Source: Theobroma cacao | Taxonomy: Eukaryota > Streptophyta > Magnoliopsida > Malvales > Malvaceae | Length of the DNA: 64,000 nt | Assembly (NCBI RefSeq): GCF_000208745.1 | Contig: NC_030857.1 | Span: forward strand, 4,688,714 to 4,752,713 | Direction of reading: 5' to 3' | Shown: positions 37,901 through 49,400 of the stretch, piece by piece | Layout of the letters: each line of letters starts with the position of its first letter | Position numbering within the stretch: position 1 is the stretch's first letter | Program-made: the position numbers and the translations under genes | Notes under the pieces: model-generated | What the model was told of the DNA's origin: nothing | Databases searched by the model: none | The model's input: the letters and a program-made list of their open reading frames with translations, nothing else

Positions 37901-38304
37901 TCTGTTTCTCTTGGTCCTCAGAAGTTAAGTATAGATTTGTGATTGAGCTTCACAAATCGCAATCACAGCTCACGCAGGTTTTTTTTTTTTTTTTTACAGT
38001 GGCGACAGCTTTTAAGTCTCAACGACAAAGCCGCATCTCTTCATTTTTTTATACTTATTTATACACACTGAGTTACTAACTAACTATGCTATAGCTAAGA
38101 TACGGAGTAATACTAAGAATAATAGATTAATTTATAGATAGGCCCTCCTCCCAGCTCCGTCTTTTCCAAATGTTGTGCAAGAAATGTCGTGAATGATGGA
38201 TTTGGCTTCATCAACCTTCTTCTGTTTATTTTTATTTTATTTATTTCTTCCATTGTTTTAGTCAACAATTTCTTAATTCAGTTTGAAAGAAAGAAACGCC
38301 GACC
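32000..38304. other. 6.3-kb intergenic region with repeat fragments
   Basis: The ATXR7 3' UTR is at the left. A T-rich run near 32230-32241 followed by GGGTTTTATTAATTTAAAG may be the reverse-oriented poly(A) end of a retroposed fragment. A piece of a widespread plant interspersed repeat lies near 36390-36440. The stretch 37040-37110 is a purine-rich GAAA/GAAG tract. Region 38170-38304 is probably the leader of the next gene. Several open frames of 60-144 codons (for example 34684-35118) show no conserved motif and no exon partner. Confidence 0.55.
36385..36445 (+). mobile_element. Fragment of a dispersed plant repeat
   Basis: The sequence CAGCCGGTCCCAAGCCCGGA followed by TAAAGGAGGAGGGTTG matches, from memory, a short block that recurs in many plant genomes next to LINE (RTE-type) sequences. 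The flanking DNA shows no endonuclease or reverse transcriptase coding, so only a remnant is present. Confidence 0.35.
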
Positions 38305-39339
38305 ATGGGCTCCGAGCAGAACAGATTCCCTCAGCAAGAACGGGTACGTTTTTTTACTTTGCCTCATTGTTTAGATCTGTTCCTTTTGCCTCCCATTTTG
38401 TCTCAGATCTGATTTTTTTTTTTCCTCTTTGTGCTACTGCTACTGTGCTCAGATTTGCTTGCGAGTTGTGTTTTGTTTGATTTTCTTCTTTTTTTTTTCC
38501 CTTATAAATAAAGATAGTAAAAACAATTAGAGATGATGATTTAGAGGAAGAAGAAGGAAGAATTGATCTGAGCTGGGCCCATCTGGATCAAGACCTACAC
38601 TCTGATGAGATGTTGGATTTCTTGGTGTGGTTAATTGGCGGTGTGTGTTTTGTTGACTTGTCAATTTCAACATAACTCATCAGGAATTTAATTGTAATTT
38701 TTTCCTTTTTTTTTTATGGCAATACTTAGCTTATTGCAGTCTTCATCTATAGATCTAACTAATTCACCAACTTACTTACAACTTTGCTTGTTTAATTCTG
38801 TTGACCAAACAACTTTTGTCTTCTGCTATTGATTACTACGTCCACCTCGAATCCATTCTCTTGAGCTTGACTTACCTCACCTGTCTTTTCCATTTCCCTA
38901 TCCTTTACTCGTTCTGCAGTGTCAAACCTTTTGTCAAAGTTTCTGTTTATTCATTGTTGCTCATCGCACCTACATAAACTATCTTAAAATCCCAACACTT
39001 AACTGCATTTCAACTCCAGTACCAGATCTAACTCCTAACACTATTGCATGTTTAATAACAGCACTGCTTAACCATGACCAAGTTTAGGGTATAGGGCTCC
39101 ATTCTTCTTGACGTTCATTTTCTTTTATATAGAATTGTTCCCGTTGAGGGAACATGAGTTTTCTGTTTTTTTTTTTTTTTTTTTTTCAGAATCGTTTGGA
39201 TATTAGGTGGAAATACGTGGGTTTGGATGATCATTACATTTTGGTAATATTGTTATCTTTACATTAATCTCGACGCACCAAGTTACACGACACCATTGCT
39301 CTCTCATCTTTTTTATGATTTGCTCTCTCTCTTTCTGCA

Positions 39340-39370
<31 letters not shown>

Positions 39371-42172
39371 TTAACATATACATCTGTTTGTATATGACAT
39401 GTACATATTATACATATATGCTTCAATGTGCTCTCTTTTGCATGTTATGAAAATGTTATTGCCTGAGCATAGTACAACTACTTGATTTCTTGTACCCTAA
39501 CTCTGAAGAATCTGAGTATTTGTCGTCTGCACTGTCTTTCAATGTCACAGTAGCTCTAGAGATGTATGTAGTGCTCACTTGCGTGTTTATGAATTCATCT
39601 GGCTTTTGTGGAAATTATGCCACTGAAATTCGCGCACACACACACAGAAAGTTTGGTTTTCTTACTAATTGATAATTTGTTCTTGAGGATTGCTGGTTTT
39701 AATTTGTTTAATTTCAATTTTCCTTTCCTGTTGACTTATCTGGGTCAAGCTTACAAGGTTTAACTATGTTGCCAGCGAAAGAGATGGGGAGGGTGTTGGG
39801 GGGCATTTTCCTGTTTTGGTACACAGAAAGGTGGAAAGCGTATTGTACCTGCATCTCGTATTCCTGAGGGCAATGCATCAGCCACCCAGCCAAATGGACC
39901 TCAAGCTGTCGGGTTGACCAACCAAACTACTACCTTAGCTCCATCACTTCTAGCACCACCTTCTTCTCCGGCATCCTTTACAAATTCCGCACTCCCTTCA
40001 ACAGCTCAATCACCAAGTTGCTTCTTGTCATTATCTGCTAACTCACCTGGAGGGCCATCATCCACAATGTTTGCCACTGGACCATATGCCCATGAGACAC
40101 AACTAGTTTCTCCTCCTGTTTTCTCAACCTTTACAACTGAGCCCTCAACTGCTCCGCTCACTCCCCCTCCTGAGTTGGCCCACCTGACTACTCCCTCTTC
40201 ACCAGATGTTCCTTTCGCGCGGTTCTTGACATCTTCTGCAGATCTTAAAAGTTCTGATAAGAATAATTATATTGCTGCAAATGATCTTCAATCTACATAC
40301 TCACTCTACCCTGGGAGTCCTGCCAGTAGCCTCATATCTCCAATCTCTAGGACCTCAGGTGATTGTTTGTCGTCATCCTTTCCTGAACGGGAGTTTCATC
40401 CACAGTGGGATCCTTCAATTTCTCCCCAGAATGGCAAACATTCAAGGAGTGGTTCTGGCAGGCTATTTGAGCATGATGTAACTGGTTCCTCCATAGTGTC
40501 TCAAGATACAAATTTCTTCTGTCCTGCTACATTTGCACAATTCTATCTGGATCAAAATCCACTTCCTCATGCTGGTGGGAGATTAAGTGTTTCCAAGGAT
40601 TCAGATGTTTGTCCTACTAGTTGCAGTGGGCATCAAAATAGGCAAAGTAGAAGTCCTAAGCAAGATGTGGAAGAACTTGAAGCGTACAGAGCTTCGTTTG
40701 GATTTAGTGCAGATGAAATTATCACTACTACTCAATATGTGGAGATTACTGATGTTACAGAGGACTCGTTTACCATGACACCTTTTCCTACAGACAAACC
40801 TTCTTTTGAAGAAAGTGTGGAACTCACATCAATTGGCAAGGGACTAAATACAGAGAAAATCGAGGAAAACTTGCTGGCTGAGAAGAAACGTAAATCAAAA
40901 CCTGAATTTGTTAATGAGGTTGTACACCATGACGTGCAACTGTCATGCAATGGATTCGAAGGTGAAGTGTCCCCTACTTGATCTAAAATTCATTATTACT
41001 GTCAGTTATCAAGAAATCATGGGAAGAAAATTTTAAAGAAACTGGAAATCCTTGGCAACTTCAACATTAACCTTCTAGGCATCCTGGATATCATCTATTC
41101 CATAATTTCTAAAAAATAAATAGGGCATAGACTATATATTGTAAATTTGTCTAGTTTCGACTTTTGCAGCTCATGCAGTAAATATTTCATATAATGGTAT
41201 CTTCTATTGAAGAAAGAGAAGAAAGGAGAGAAATGATAGTGAGAAGTGAAGAAAAGTGAACTTAAATTTCCAAATGAGAGAAATGAGATAATTTTACAAT
41301 ACTGAAAGTTTGTACCCATGTATTACACTTTAATTGATGAATTAGATTTGTAAAACTGTGAAGCACTGTTTTTATTTTGATCTTTTATTTCTCTTTGGTT
41401 CTTTCAAAATCTCGCTAACTAAGAACAATAGGTTATATTTACTTCTTTTATACCTCTATCTTGCTATCTGAATGACTCTATGTTTCTCTCATGAAGATAG
41501 TGCAAGCGATAATTAATGTTTTGTGCATCCAGCATAATTTCTTAAGTGAGGTTCTATTCGTCCAATAAGATTGATCATTTTGAAGAAATTCTGAGTGACA
41601 TTTTGTAGTATTATTTTTCCTACTTTACTTTATGATGTATTTAACTATAAAATGCTAGGTTAAGATTTTCTGATAACATGTACACACACACAGTCACACC
41701 TAGAGGGACCTAGTGTGAATTTTCACGCTGGAAAGGAGTAAAAGACAACAGGCATGAATAGTGCTGTGATAAGATTGGAGGCCATGATGAATCAAGCAAT
41801 CCATTACTCGAGAAAATTTGAGTTCCAGAGCACCTCGACTGCTTGGGGACAATATTTCTCTAAGATGTGTCTAGTCCATCTTAATAGAATTCTCATCCCA
41901 TCTGTGTTCTTTTTCCCTGTTACCTGAAAAATGAACAATGTTGTTTGCTTAATGATGCAGATCACAAATCAAGGAGGCAGGTGAGTAATGTCACTGGATC
42001 AAATACGCCTGTCAACCATACCCTGACTGATGAAGAGGGTATATATTTGAAGAAGTGTTCATCAAGGAGCAGGAAATATCATCTGGGGTTATCAAGCTCG
42101 GATGCGGAGATTGACTACAGGAGGGGAAGAAGCTTAAGAGAAGGCAAAGGGGATTTTGCGTGGCACAACTGA
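38305..42172 (+). CDS. At1g76660-like proline/serine-rich protein of unknown function
   Basis: Three exons give 478 aa: 38305-38343, 39776-40961, 41961-42172. The first exon encodes only 13 residues (MGSEQNRFPQQER) and is separated from the rest by a 1.4-kb intron. The second opens with RKRWGGCWGAFSCFGTQKGG and continues with a Pro/Ser-rich region (LAPPSSPASFTNSALPSTAQ; ETQLVSPPVFSTFTTEPSTA; PPELAHLTTPSSPDVPFARF). Later conserved blocks are YSLYPGSPASS, FFCPATFAQFYLDQ, GGRLSVSKDSDV and VEELEAYRASFGFSADEIIT. The last exon has SSSDAEIDYRRGRSLRE. All blocks occur in the Arabidopsis At1g76660 protein (about 430 aa), annotated only as a hydroxyproline-rich-like or uncharacterised protein. There is no signal peptide or membrane segment, so a cytosolic or nuclear location is more likely than the wall. 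Function unknown. Confidence 0.88.
39341..39366 (+). repeat. (GT)n microsatellite in intron 1 of the At1g76660-like gene
   Basis: A GT-dinucleotide run of about a dozen units inside the first intron. Confidence 0.9.
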
Positions 42173-43475
42173 AGGACCACAGTAGAAACAAGTTATGAGC
42201 TGCTTGTCCTATGTAGTAAACTGCAGGTTTCTTTTGTTATAACTTGTGTTTAAGGGTTCTTTTATGATAGGTGGAATGGAATGATCTTAACTTGTGATCT
42301 AACCAGTTGTTCCCTTTCTTTGTTGTCCATCTCTCAGTCAGGTTTGTGACCTGATATCTCTCTGATTATGAGTGTATTCTGTTATGTGCGACCCTAACTT
42401 CCTGCTTCACTATAACTTACATGTGTGATATGCATGTAATTATATATATATATATATATTATTATACTTTTTGTAAAATGCAATCTTACTGGACTCAAAT
42501 TAGTAAGGATATATAGCTTTTTCCACGTATCTATCTACATATATGTATATATAAGGAAAGATTAATTTACATTAATGGAAAAATTAAAATAACCATTTGT
42601 GACCATTTCATCGACTGGCTTCATTTTAAACTCTTTTAACCCTGTCTTCCGTTGACATGGCTTCTCTACCTCACTCCAGTTTTAATTTTTTTTTTTTAAT
42701 ATTTAAAAATTATTCTTTCTGTACATTTTTTTAAAATAAATTTCATTTTTTACAATAATTTATATTTTTTGAACAGCTTAAAAATGTTGAAAACAGAATC
42801 ATTCTAATATTATATCCTTTTCAGACATTTTAACACTTAGTAAGAGTTTTACACTATAATGTCAACTAAACCCTAATCTCGAACCTAATAATTCCCAATT
42901 GAAACTGTATATCGGTTTGTAGTGAGAGTCAAAAGTGTTCCAAGTGGAAACCCACACCATATATTTCTGTGCTCGTAGAAAACTGCAAGCTAAAAGAGGA
43001 GACTTTCAGAGTGAGAAACGAGCTTTGAATTATGGGGCATAAAATTTATTCAATTTACAATTTTATGAGAAGGGTGAAAAGAAAGAAGGTGGGGACTGGG
43101 GAATAAAGCCAAATTTATTACTCAAGCATTGAATAATATCCCTTAAAGAATACATGTGTCAATTGGTATCAAATCATGTAATGCCATAAATCTGGCTTTT
43201 CCAACGAATTGTATTTAGTGTGACCTTGACATAGCATCTCCATGATTATTTCTTCCATACCATTGGCTACGACTTTGTCGCTTTGCCCTTCAAATAATCA
43301 TCAAAGATTCCACCACAGGGCAAGCTGGCAAATGGAGAGATTAGTCTCACCATTTTACTAAGAGAAGAAGAAGAAGAAGAAGAAGGTTAAGGGGGGTTGA
43401 GAGAGAGGTTTCCTTTTGTGTATTATACCAACCTTCTGCTTACCAAACCACAGCAAATGGCGCAATCACGGAGGC
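42173..43475. other. Convergent intergenic region
   Basis: This holds the 3' UTRs of two converging genes. It has a short AT run near 42441-42460 and a GAA-trinucleotide run at 43361-43386 (plus strand). No gene seen. Confidence 0.7.
43361..43386 (+). repeat. (GAA)n microsatellite
   Basis: About eight AGA/GAA units, about 90 bases downstream of the peptidase stop codon and so possibly in its 3' UTR. Confidence 0.9.
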
Positions 43476-46400
43476 TCATGTTGTTGGCCTCGTCATTGTA
43501 GATAAACCACGCCCTACAGGAATAACTCCCTGAAAGCCTCCGTCTGATTCTTCCTCTTCTTCGGAAGCTGCACAGAAGTTTATGAACAAGGAGAAGAAAA
43601 CTCTTCTAAGAAAACCAGGAGCAATATATTATCCTTATGCTAAAATAATTAAGGGTTAAAAAAATTGGGGTAACAAAATGTTTGTTAAGAAAATTTTATA
43701 TATTTTGAGAAATTTTAGGGCATATTTGTCTATATTTTTAATTAAAACTAATCAAATTATATATATAAATATGTATACAATATTTAGTTAGTATTTTGTA
43801 TCCCACCTTCTCACGTCCTAACTTTTTACAAATCGCTCTATCATTGTATCCATATGTCTTGTGTCTGCATATCTGTGCTTCCTAAGATCTAGCTTTGCAT
43901 CTAATCAAGTTTCCAGAAACTAGTTGATTGGTTTAGAAATAGACTGGTATTTTCAGATTTATCAGGTTCAGTAAAAAGGCAATTAAAACATTAAAATGCT
44001 AAAAAACATCAAGGTATGCCCTCACCTGTCGTACCTTCACCAGCATGAACCCCTGCAATCCCAATACATGAGTATAATGAATCTTCATCCACCTTCATCT
44101 GGTCATAAGCAAGGTATATGTCTTCAATAGAAGCAGCCTCATATAGAGAAGTAAGCTCCTTAACACATGATATGTCCTGAATTCCAAATAAACAAGTATG
44201 GATTTATTACCATGACCAATAAGAAATTAAACATAAAAGTAGAAGTGACAAATTTTGGAATACTTTTTTCACACTAAAGTAAGTTTCAAACATAAAAACT
44301 CAATGTAAAGACTGAACTATCACATATCATATCACCTTTCTTGGAACAGAAGAAGCTTGCAAGTGAGCCAACAATCCAAGCCAATAGGCATTTGACTTAA
44401 TTTCTGCTTCATGTCTCATTAAAAGAGTCCGCTTTGCCTGCAGATTTAAGGAGTGCATTTATGAACTTTTAACAAATGACAACTAGTTCGTGTAAATTAT
44501 GCTCTTTTTCAACTGAACCAAAATACTTTGCAAGACAATATCCAAATACATGGTAACACAAAAAGTACTTATAATAGTTGTTTAAGAACTAACCCTCTCC
44601 AGTTCCCGTGGGGCAATCTTGTTGGTATGCAAACCTCTAAGAACATTCTTGCAAGCATCAACAGCTCTATATACCTGGAAGTTCATCAGCCAAAAATGGA
44701 GGAGGTCAAAAAAGTCAAATAATAACAAGAACCACAACAAACAAAAAAACAATGCAAATGGATCTGGATTGACCCCCCACCTTGCTTGGAGTTGATGTTA
44801 CAGATATCACATACCATCCGAGCTTAAGTCGGTCAAAGAGGTTCAATTCAAATGATACATCATATGTTAATCCAAGAGAATCCCGGACTGTTGTAAAAAG
44901 CCTGTGTAAAGCATGGGAGAATTTTTGTAAGGTAATTGCCAAAAACATGTATTAATTTGTAAGAATACTCGCAAGAGGGGTAAAAACACGAAACTCTTAA
45001 AAGATAAAAGCGATTTTAAATAAATAGTTGCATGTGGAATAAACCCAACACTCCTGATTGCAATTTCATGGTTAAGGAATTTCAATATTTCATCATCTAA
45101 CAATGGAACAAGGTATACGATTTGCTGCAACAACCAAGGATTTAACACTTTGCAGACACTAACAATGCATTTCAGATAAATTCTGCTTCACTTGCTAACT
45201 ACATGCAGTTGGCTAAGAAGCATTACCTAGAATTTATGACCTCAGCCAGCAGCCCCATTGTTATGCCAAAGAAAAGTGGATGACCGCGAAGCTTTTTTTG
45301 CAGATCCTTCTGAATGTCTTTTCCCTCATCAGAATGGGGTTGTGCATCTGCAAAGCAATTGACCAGCTATAAGATATAACAAGAAAATTTGTTTAAATTT
45401 CAAGGAAAATACAACTCATGTTTACATAAGCCAGGATTTCCATTCTAATGCATAAAAACAATCAAAAGTTCAAAACTACTTCTGCCTTGCACAAGATCTA
45501 ATAATAATCATCCCATAAGCAGCATTGAATTTATACCAACTTTAATAGTAACTTCTATTTTCTTCCCATGTACCTGAAGGAAAAGATGAGGAGAAAACAA
45601 ACTGATAAAAGATATGCCAATCTAACTAGTACAGAAAGAAAAAACAATAACTAAGACTTGCAAAATTTTGTGGACTTTTCACACTAGTTTAACATGTAGT
45701 TCTTGACAATTTGAATAATTGTAGTACAATGAATCAAAAGTTTAATCTGGAAAGAGAGAGAAGATTTTCCCTTAAGGAACAAGACTAAATGCCAAAACAA
45801 AGAAAGAATTATATATATAAAACTAGCTATGCACCTTAATTAGTATAGTCTCATTAATGCAGTTGAGAATACATGAACACTAACATTTGTCCACAAGTCG
45901 GGCCAGACTAGGTTTGGGTCGGGCTCTACGAGGGTGACATCCTTAAAAGCCAAGGCCAGGCCTAGCTTAACCTAACCATATATATAATAATTTAAAGTTT
46001 TAACTTTTAAATATATTTTTCAGAATGATAATTAAGTAAATATTAATTATACTTAGTAGAATAATAATCACAGGCCAAACTCAAGCTATTGAGCTGGACT
46101 TAAGGACCTGGATGAGTGGCTCAACCTTTGACCAGATCAACAATCATTATACAAAAAACTCTGGATAATAAAATAACTGAGAATATATTTCCAGAAAACA
46201 ACTGAAAACATATTTTCATTAAAAATTATTCGAAATCATTTAACTTGCGCTTAGTTATAGATAGATCCATATGCTCATACAATGAATGAGCACCCCTTTG
46301 GCTCACAAGGAATGCAAAAACTAGGAGATAAGAGGAAGGGAAAGATAAAGCAAATTTTAGATGCGAAATGAAAGATAGATGGTATTGCTCCTCAGCAAAA

Positions 46401-49400
46401 TATGCGAGATTGCAATGGCCCGAGTCAAGGCACCACTAGCCCACATGATTCTCAAGAGTCTAAACTCAAGTTGTTAGAAGTGATCAACTAGAATTGTTAC
46501 ATGGGTCTCATCATTCACATTCATATCCAGTTTGGGATGAGGTATCACAACCCACCCATTTAAATCCTTGATGTCTTCATCAAGAATACCCATCACAATC
46601 ACAAACAACACCAACTACAGGAACCATGATCATAACACTTCAGTGTAAGAGCCCACATCAGCCGGCATATGCTTTAATACCAACTATAAAGACCCACTTC
46701 CAAGCAACATTGAACTGACAACTTTTCAGACCTAAACTATATGATCTTTGAAAGTGCAAACTTGAGTTGTTAGTAATAATTGACTTGAACCCTCTTATGT
46801 CCCATTATTCACATTCATATTCAATGTGGGATGAGATATCAAATTGTATCTTCTCAAATCCTTGGATGTCCTCACCAAGACCACACATCACAAGCACAAT
46901 CAGGTTCCAATCTACAGAAACAAGATCTTACCAGCACTGCATGAGCACCCACACGAGGCTGGCACATGCTACACCAATTGTAACACCCTGAGTTCAAGCA
47001 CCACTAACCTAGCCTATTAAGCATAAACCATGTCACCTTCCAAAGACTAAGCTCAAATCTTAGTAGCGATTGACTAGAACCATTATATGGGTCTCATCAT
47101 TTACATTCATATACAATGTGGAGTGGGACCAGTGGGTTATCACAATTTGTACATCCTATACTTAGATCCACTCAACAGCAAGGCTGATTGTATGCTTTGA
47201 AGTTAAAACTCTTCCAACCTCTAACTGTTCAATTTTATATTAGTAATAAAAACTGGACTCTATTCAACCATGCAATCGCTAGCAGTCCAAGGAACTGAAC
47301 ACTTAAGGTGGAAAAATTATATCCAGTTCTAAACATCATAGGGCAACTCACCATCAGCACTTGGAATATCAGCAACTGACTCTAATAGGTCTTTTCCATC
47401 AACTGTAAGACCCCAACGGTTTGGTGCAGGGCCTGCGATATATGCACATGCCCTTTCGTCGGTGTCCTTCAAGAATACCTAATTGAAAGTAAATAAGCAC
47501 ATTAAAGAAAAAAAATGCTCAGATCTTTTAGCAAGAAACCAAACATGATGCATGGATAAATGTACAGATCAATTGCAGAAATTTGTTTCCAACACATCAC
47601 AAATATGTGTGTAACAATAGCTTGATCAATGGCCTCACTTGTTGAAACTGCAAGTCAGATGGAGAAGGTCGAAATAAGATTGGACTAAATCCATGTGCTC
47701 TCTCAGAATCTCTTGACGCTCTAACTGTTCCCAGATAATCAAGAACACAAGACTCAATCTCCTCCTCTGAGAAGTCCCCCACAATACTTACCTGAACAAT
47801 GAACACAAACAGCTTTAGATTAAAAAAAATCTCATGTTGAATATCAGCTTCAGTAAGAAGTTTTAAGAGTGAAAACATTTACCTCCATATTATCACCTAC
47901 AAACTGATTCATCACAGCATCTTTTACAGATTTGAGTGTTAAATTTTGTAATGATTTTGGAGTAGGTTCAACAAAGCGCTCATCACCATTCATCATTGCT
48001 AACATAAGTTTGTGAGCAGTTGACCGTTCCAAACTCTTTGGAATGGACCGGTAGTAGGACAAATACAATTGTCTAGCTCTATCAAATGCATCATCAAGCC
48101 AGACACTATGCTGCAAATCAGAAGCCAGCATCATAACTTACAAGACAGTACTACTAATCAGAATTTTATGACAAAAATTCATGAATCCACAAAAGGGATG
48201 ACTCTTGCACAGCATTAATATTTTCCTCAACCACTCGATAACTTGCAAATTAAAAGGAAAGATCCAGCGTATGTAGATTTAACTTTTATATAATTATCAA
48301 CATGGTGATACCTCGAGCACCATATGAAGCAACTGGAAAGCGGCATGCATCCCATTGTCTCTCAAAGTGAAACGGAACTCCATCGAAATGAATTCCTCAG
48401 TGGACTCCAAGGAGCAATTTATCAGGTGATTTACACAAAAAAGTTCTACCTAGGGAATCAAATCAAAACACACATGAGACAAATAATGCATGAAGGCAAG
48501 ACGAAAAGGCTGAGAATTTTAAATGAGATTATAACAGCATGCCAAAAGTAGCTATCAGAACAGATAACAAGTCCAATTATAACAAGTTAGTCACTGTTGA
48601 CAGAGCTGAGAGAATAGCACATATGATCATCATAAAAGGAAGAAGGCCATAGGCAGCTGTACTCAATTTTCTTTCATTAGAAGAAACAAAAATTCATGGT
48701 TAACCATCATGGCTAACCATCATGGCATTTCCATCTGTTAGCACATCAGATAATCCCTTAGTTTACAAGGGATTCACACATGGGAAGTATAAACTAAATC
48801 AACATATCTGATTGGTTGCTGTTAGTTGCTGGCAGTTTATTGTTAACAGTTTCATTGTGGTTCCTATTTTATTGTTAGTGGTAGTTTTCCATTTCATGTT
48901 GTTGGAGGTTGTGTCTCCACCCTATTTTATTGTTAGTGGTAGTTTTCTATTTCATGTTATTGGAGGTTATGTCTCCACCTTTCCACTTTCTTGCTTTAAG
49001 GGTGGTTATTCCACCAAGCTGTAGTTAAAAAGGAGTGAAGTTAATAAAAGAGGTTGTTCAGAATCTATTCAAGTTTTTGAGTACTTAAAACTCAAGAGAT
49101 CTGTAGGTTCTCTCTAACGAGCCAGCACTACAAACATAGGTCGAAAAAAGAAACTTTCCACCCAAGTACCTAGCGTACCTCAAACTAAACCAAACCCTTC
49201 CACACACCGTCCCATAACTCGATCCGTTTCAAGGGACCGTATCACCATCTTTTTTTATCCTGCCAACCACTATTTGATATAGCTAAATTAAACCCAAAGA
49301 AAGGGCACAAATCCAGCAAAACAATCATTTTCACAGTTTTTCCAAATATATCTACTTAGGATGTGATAAGAACAGGGAAGAAAAAAAAAGACCTGTTCCC

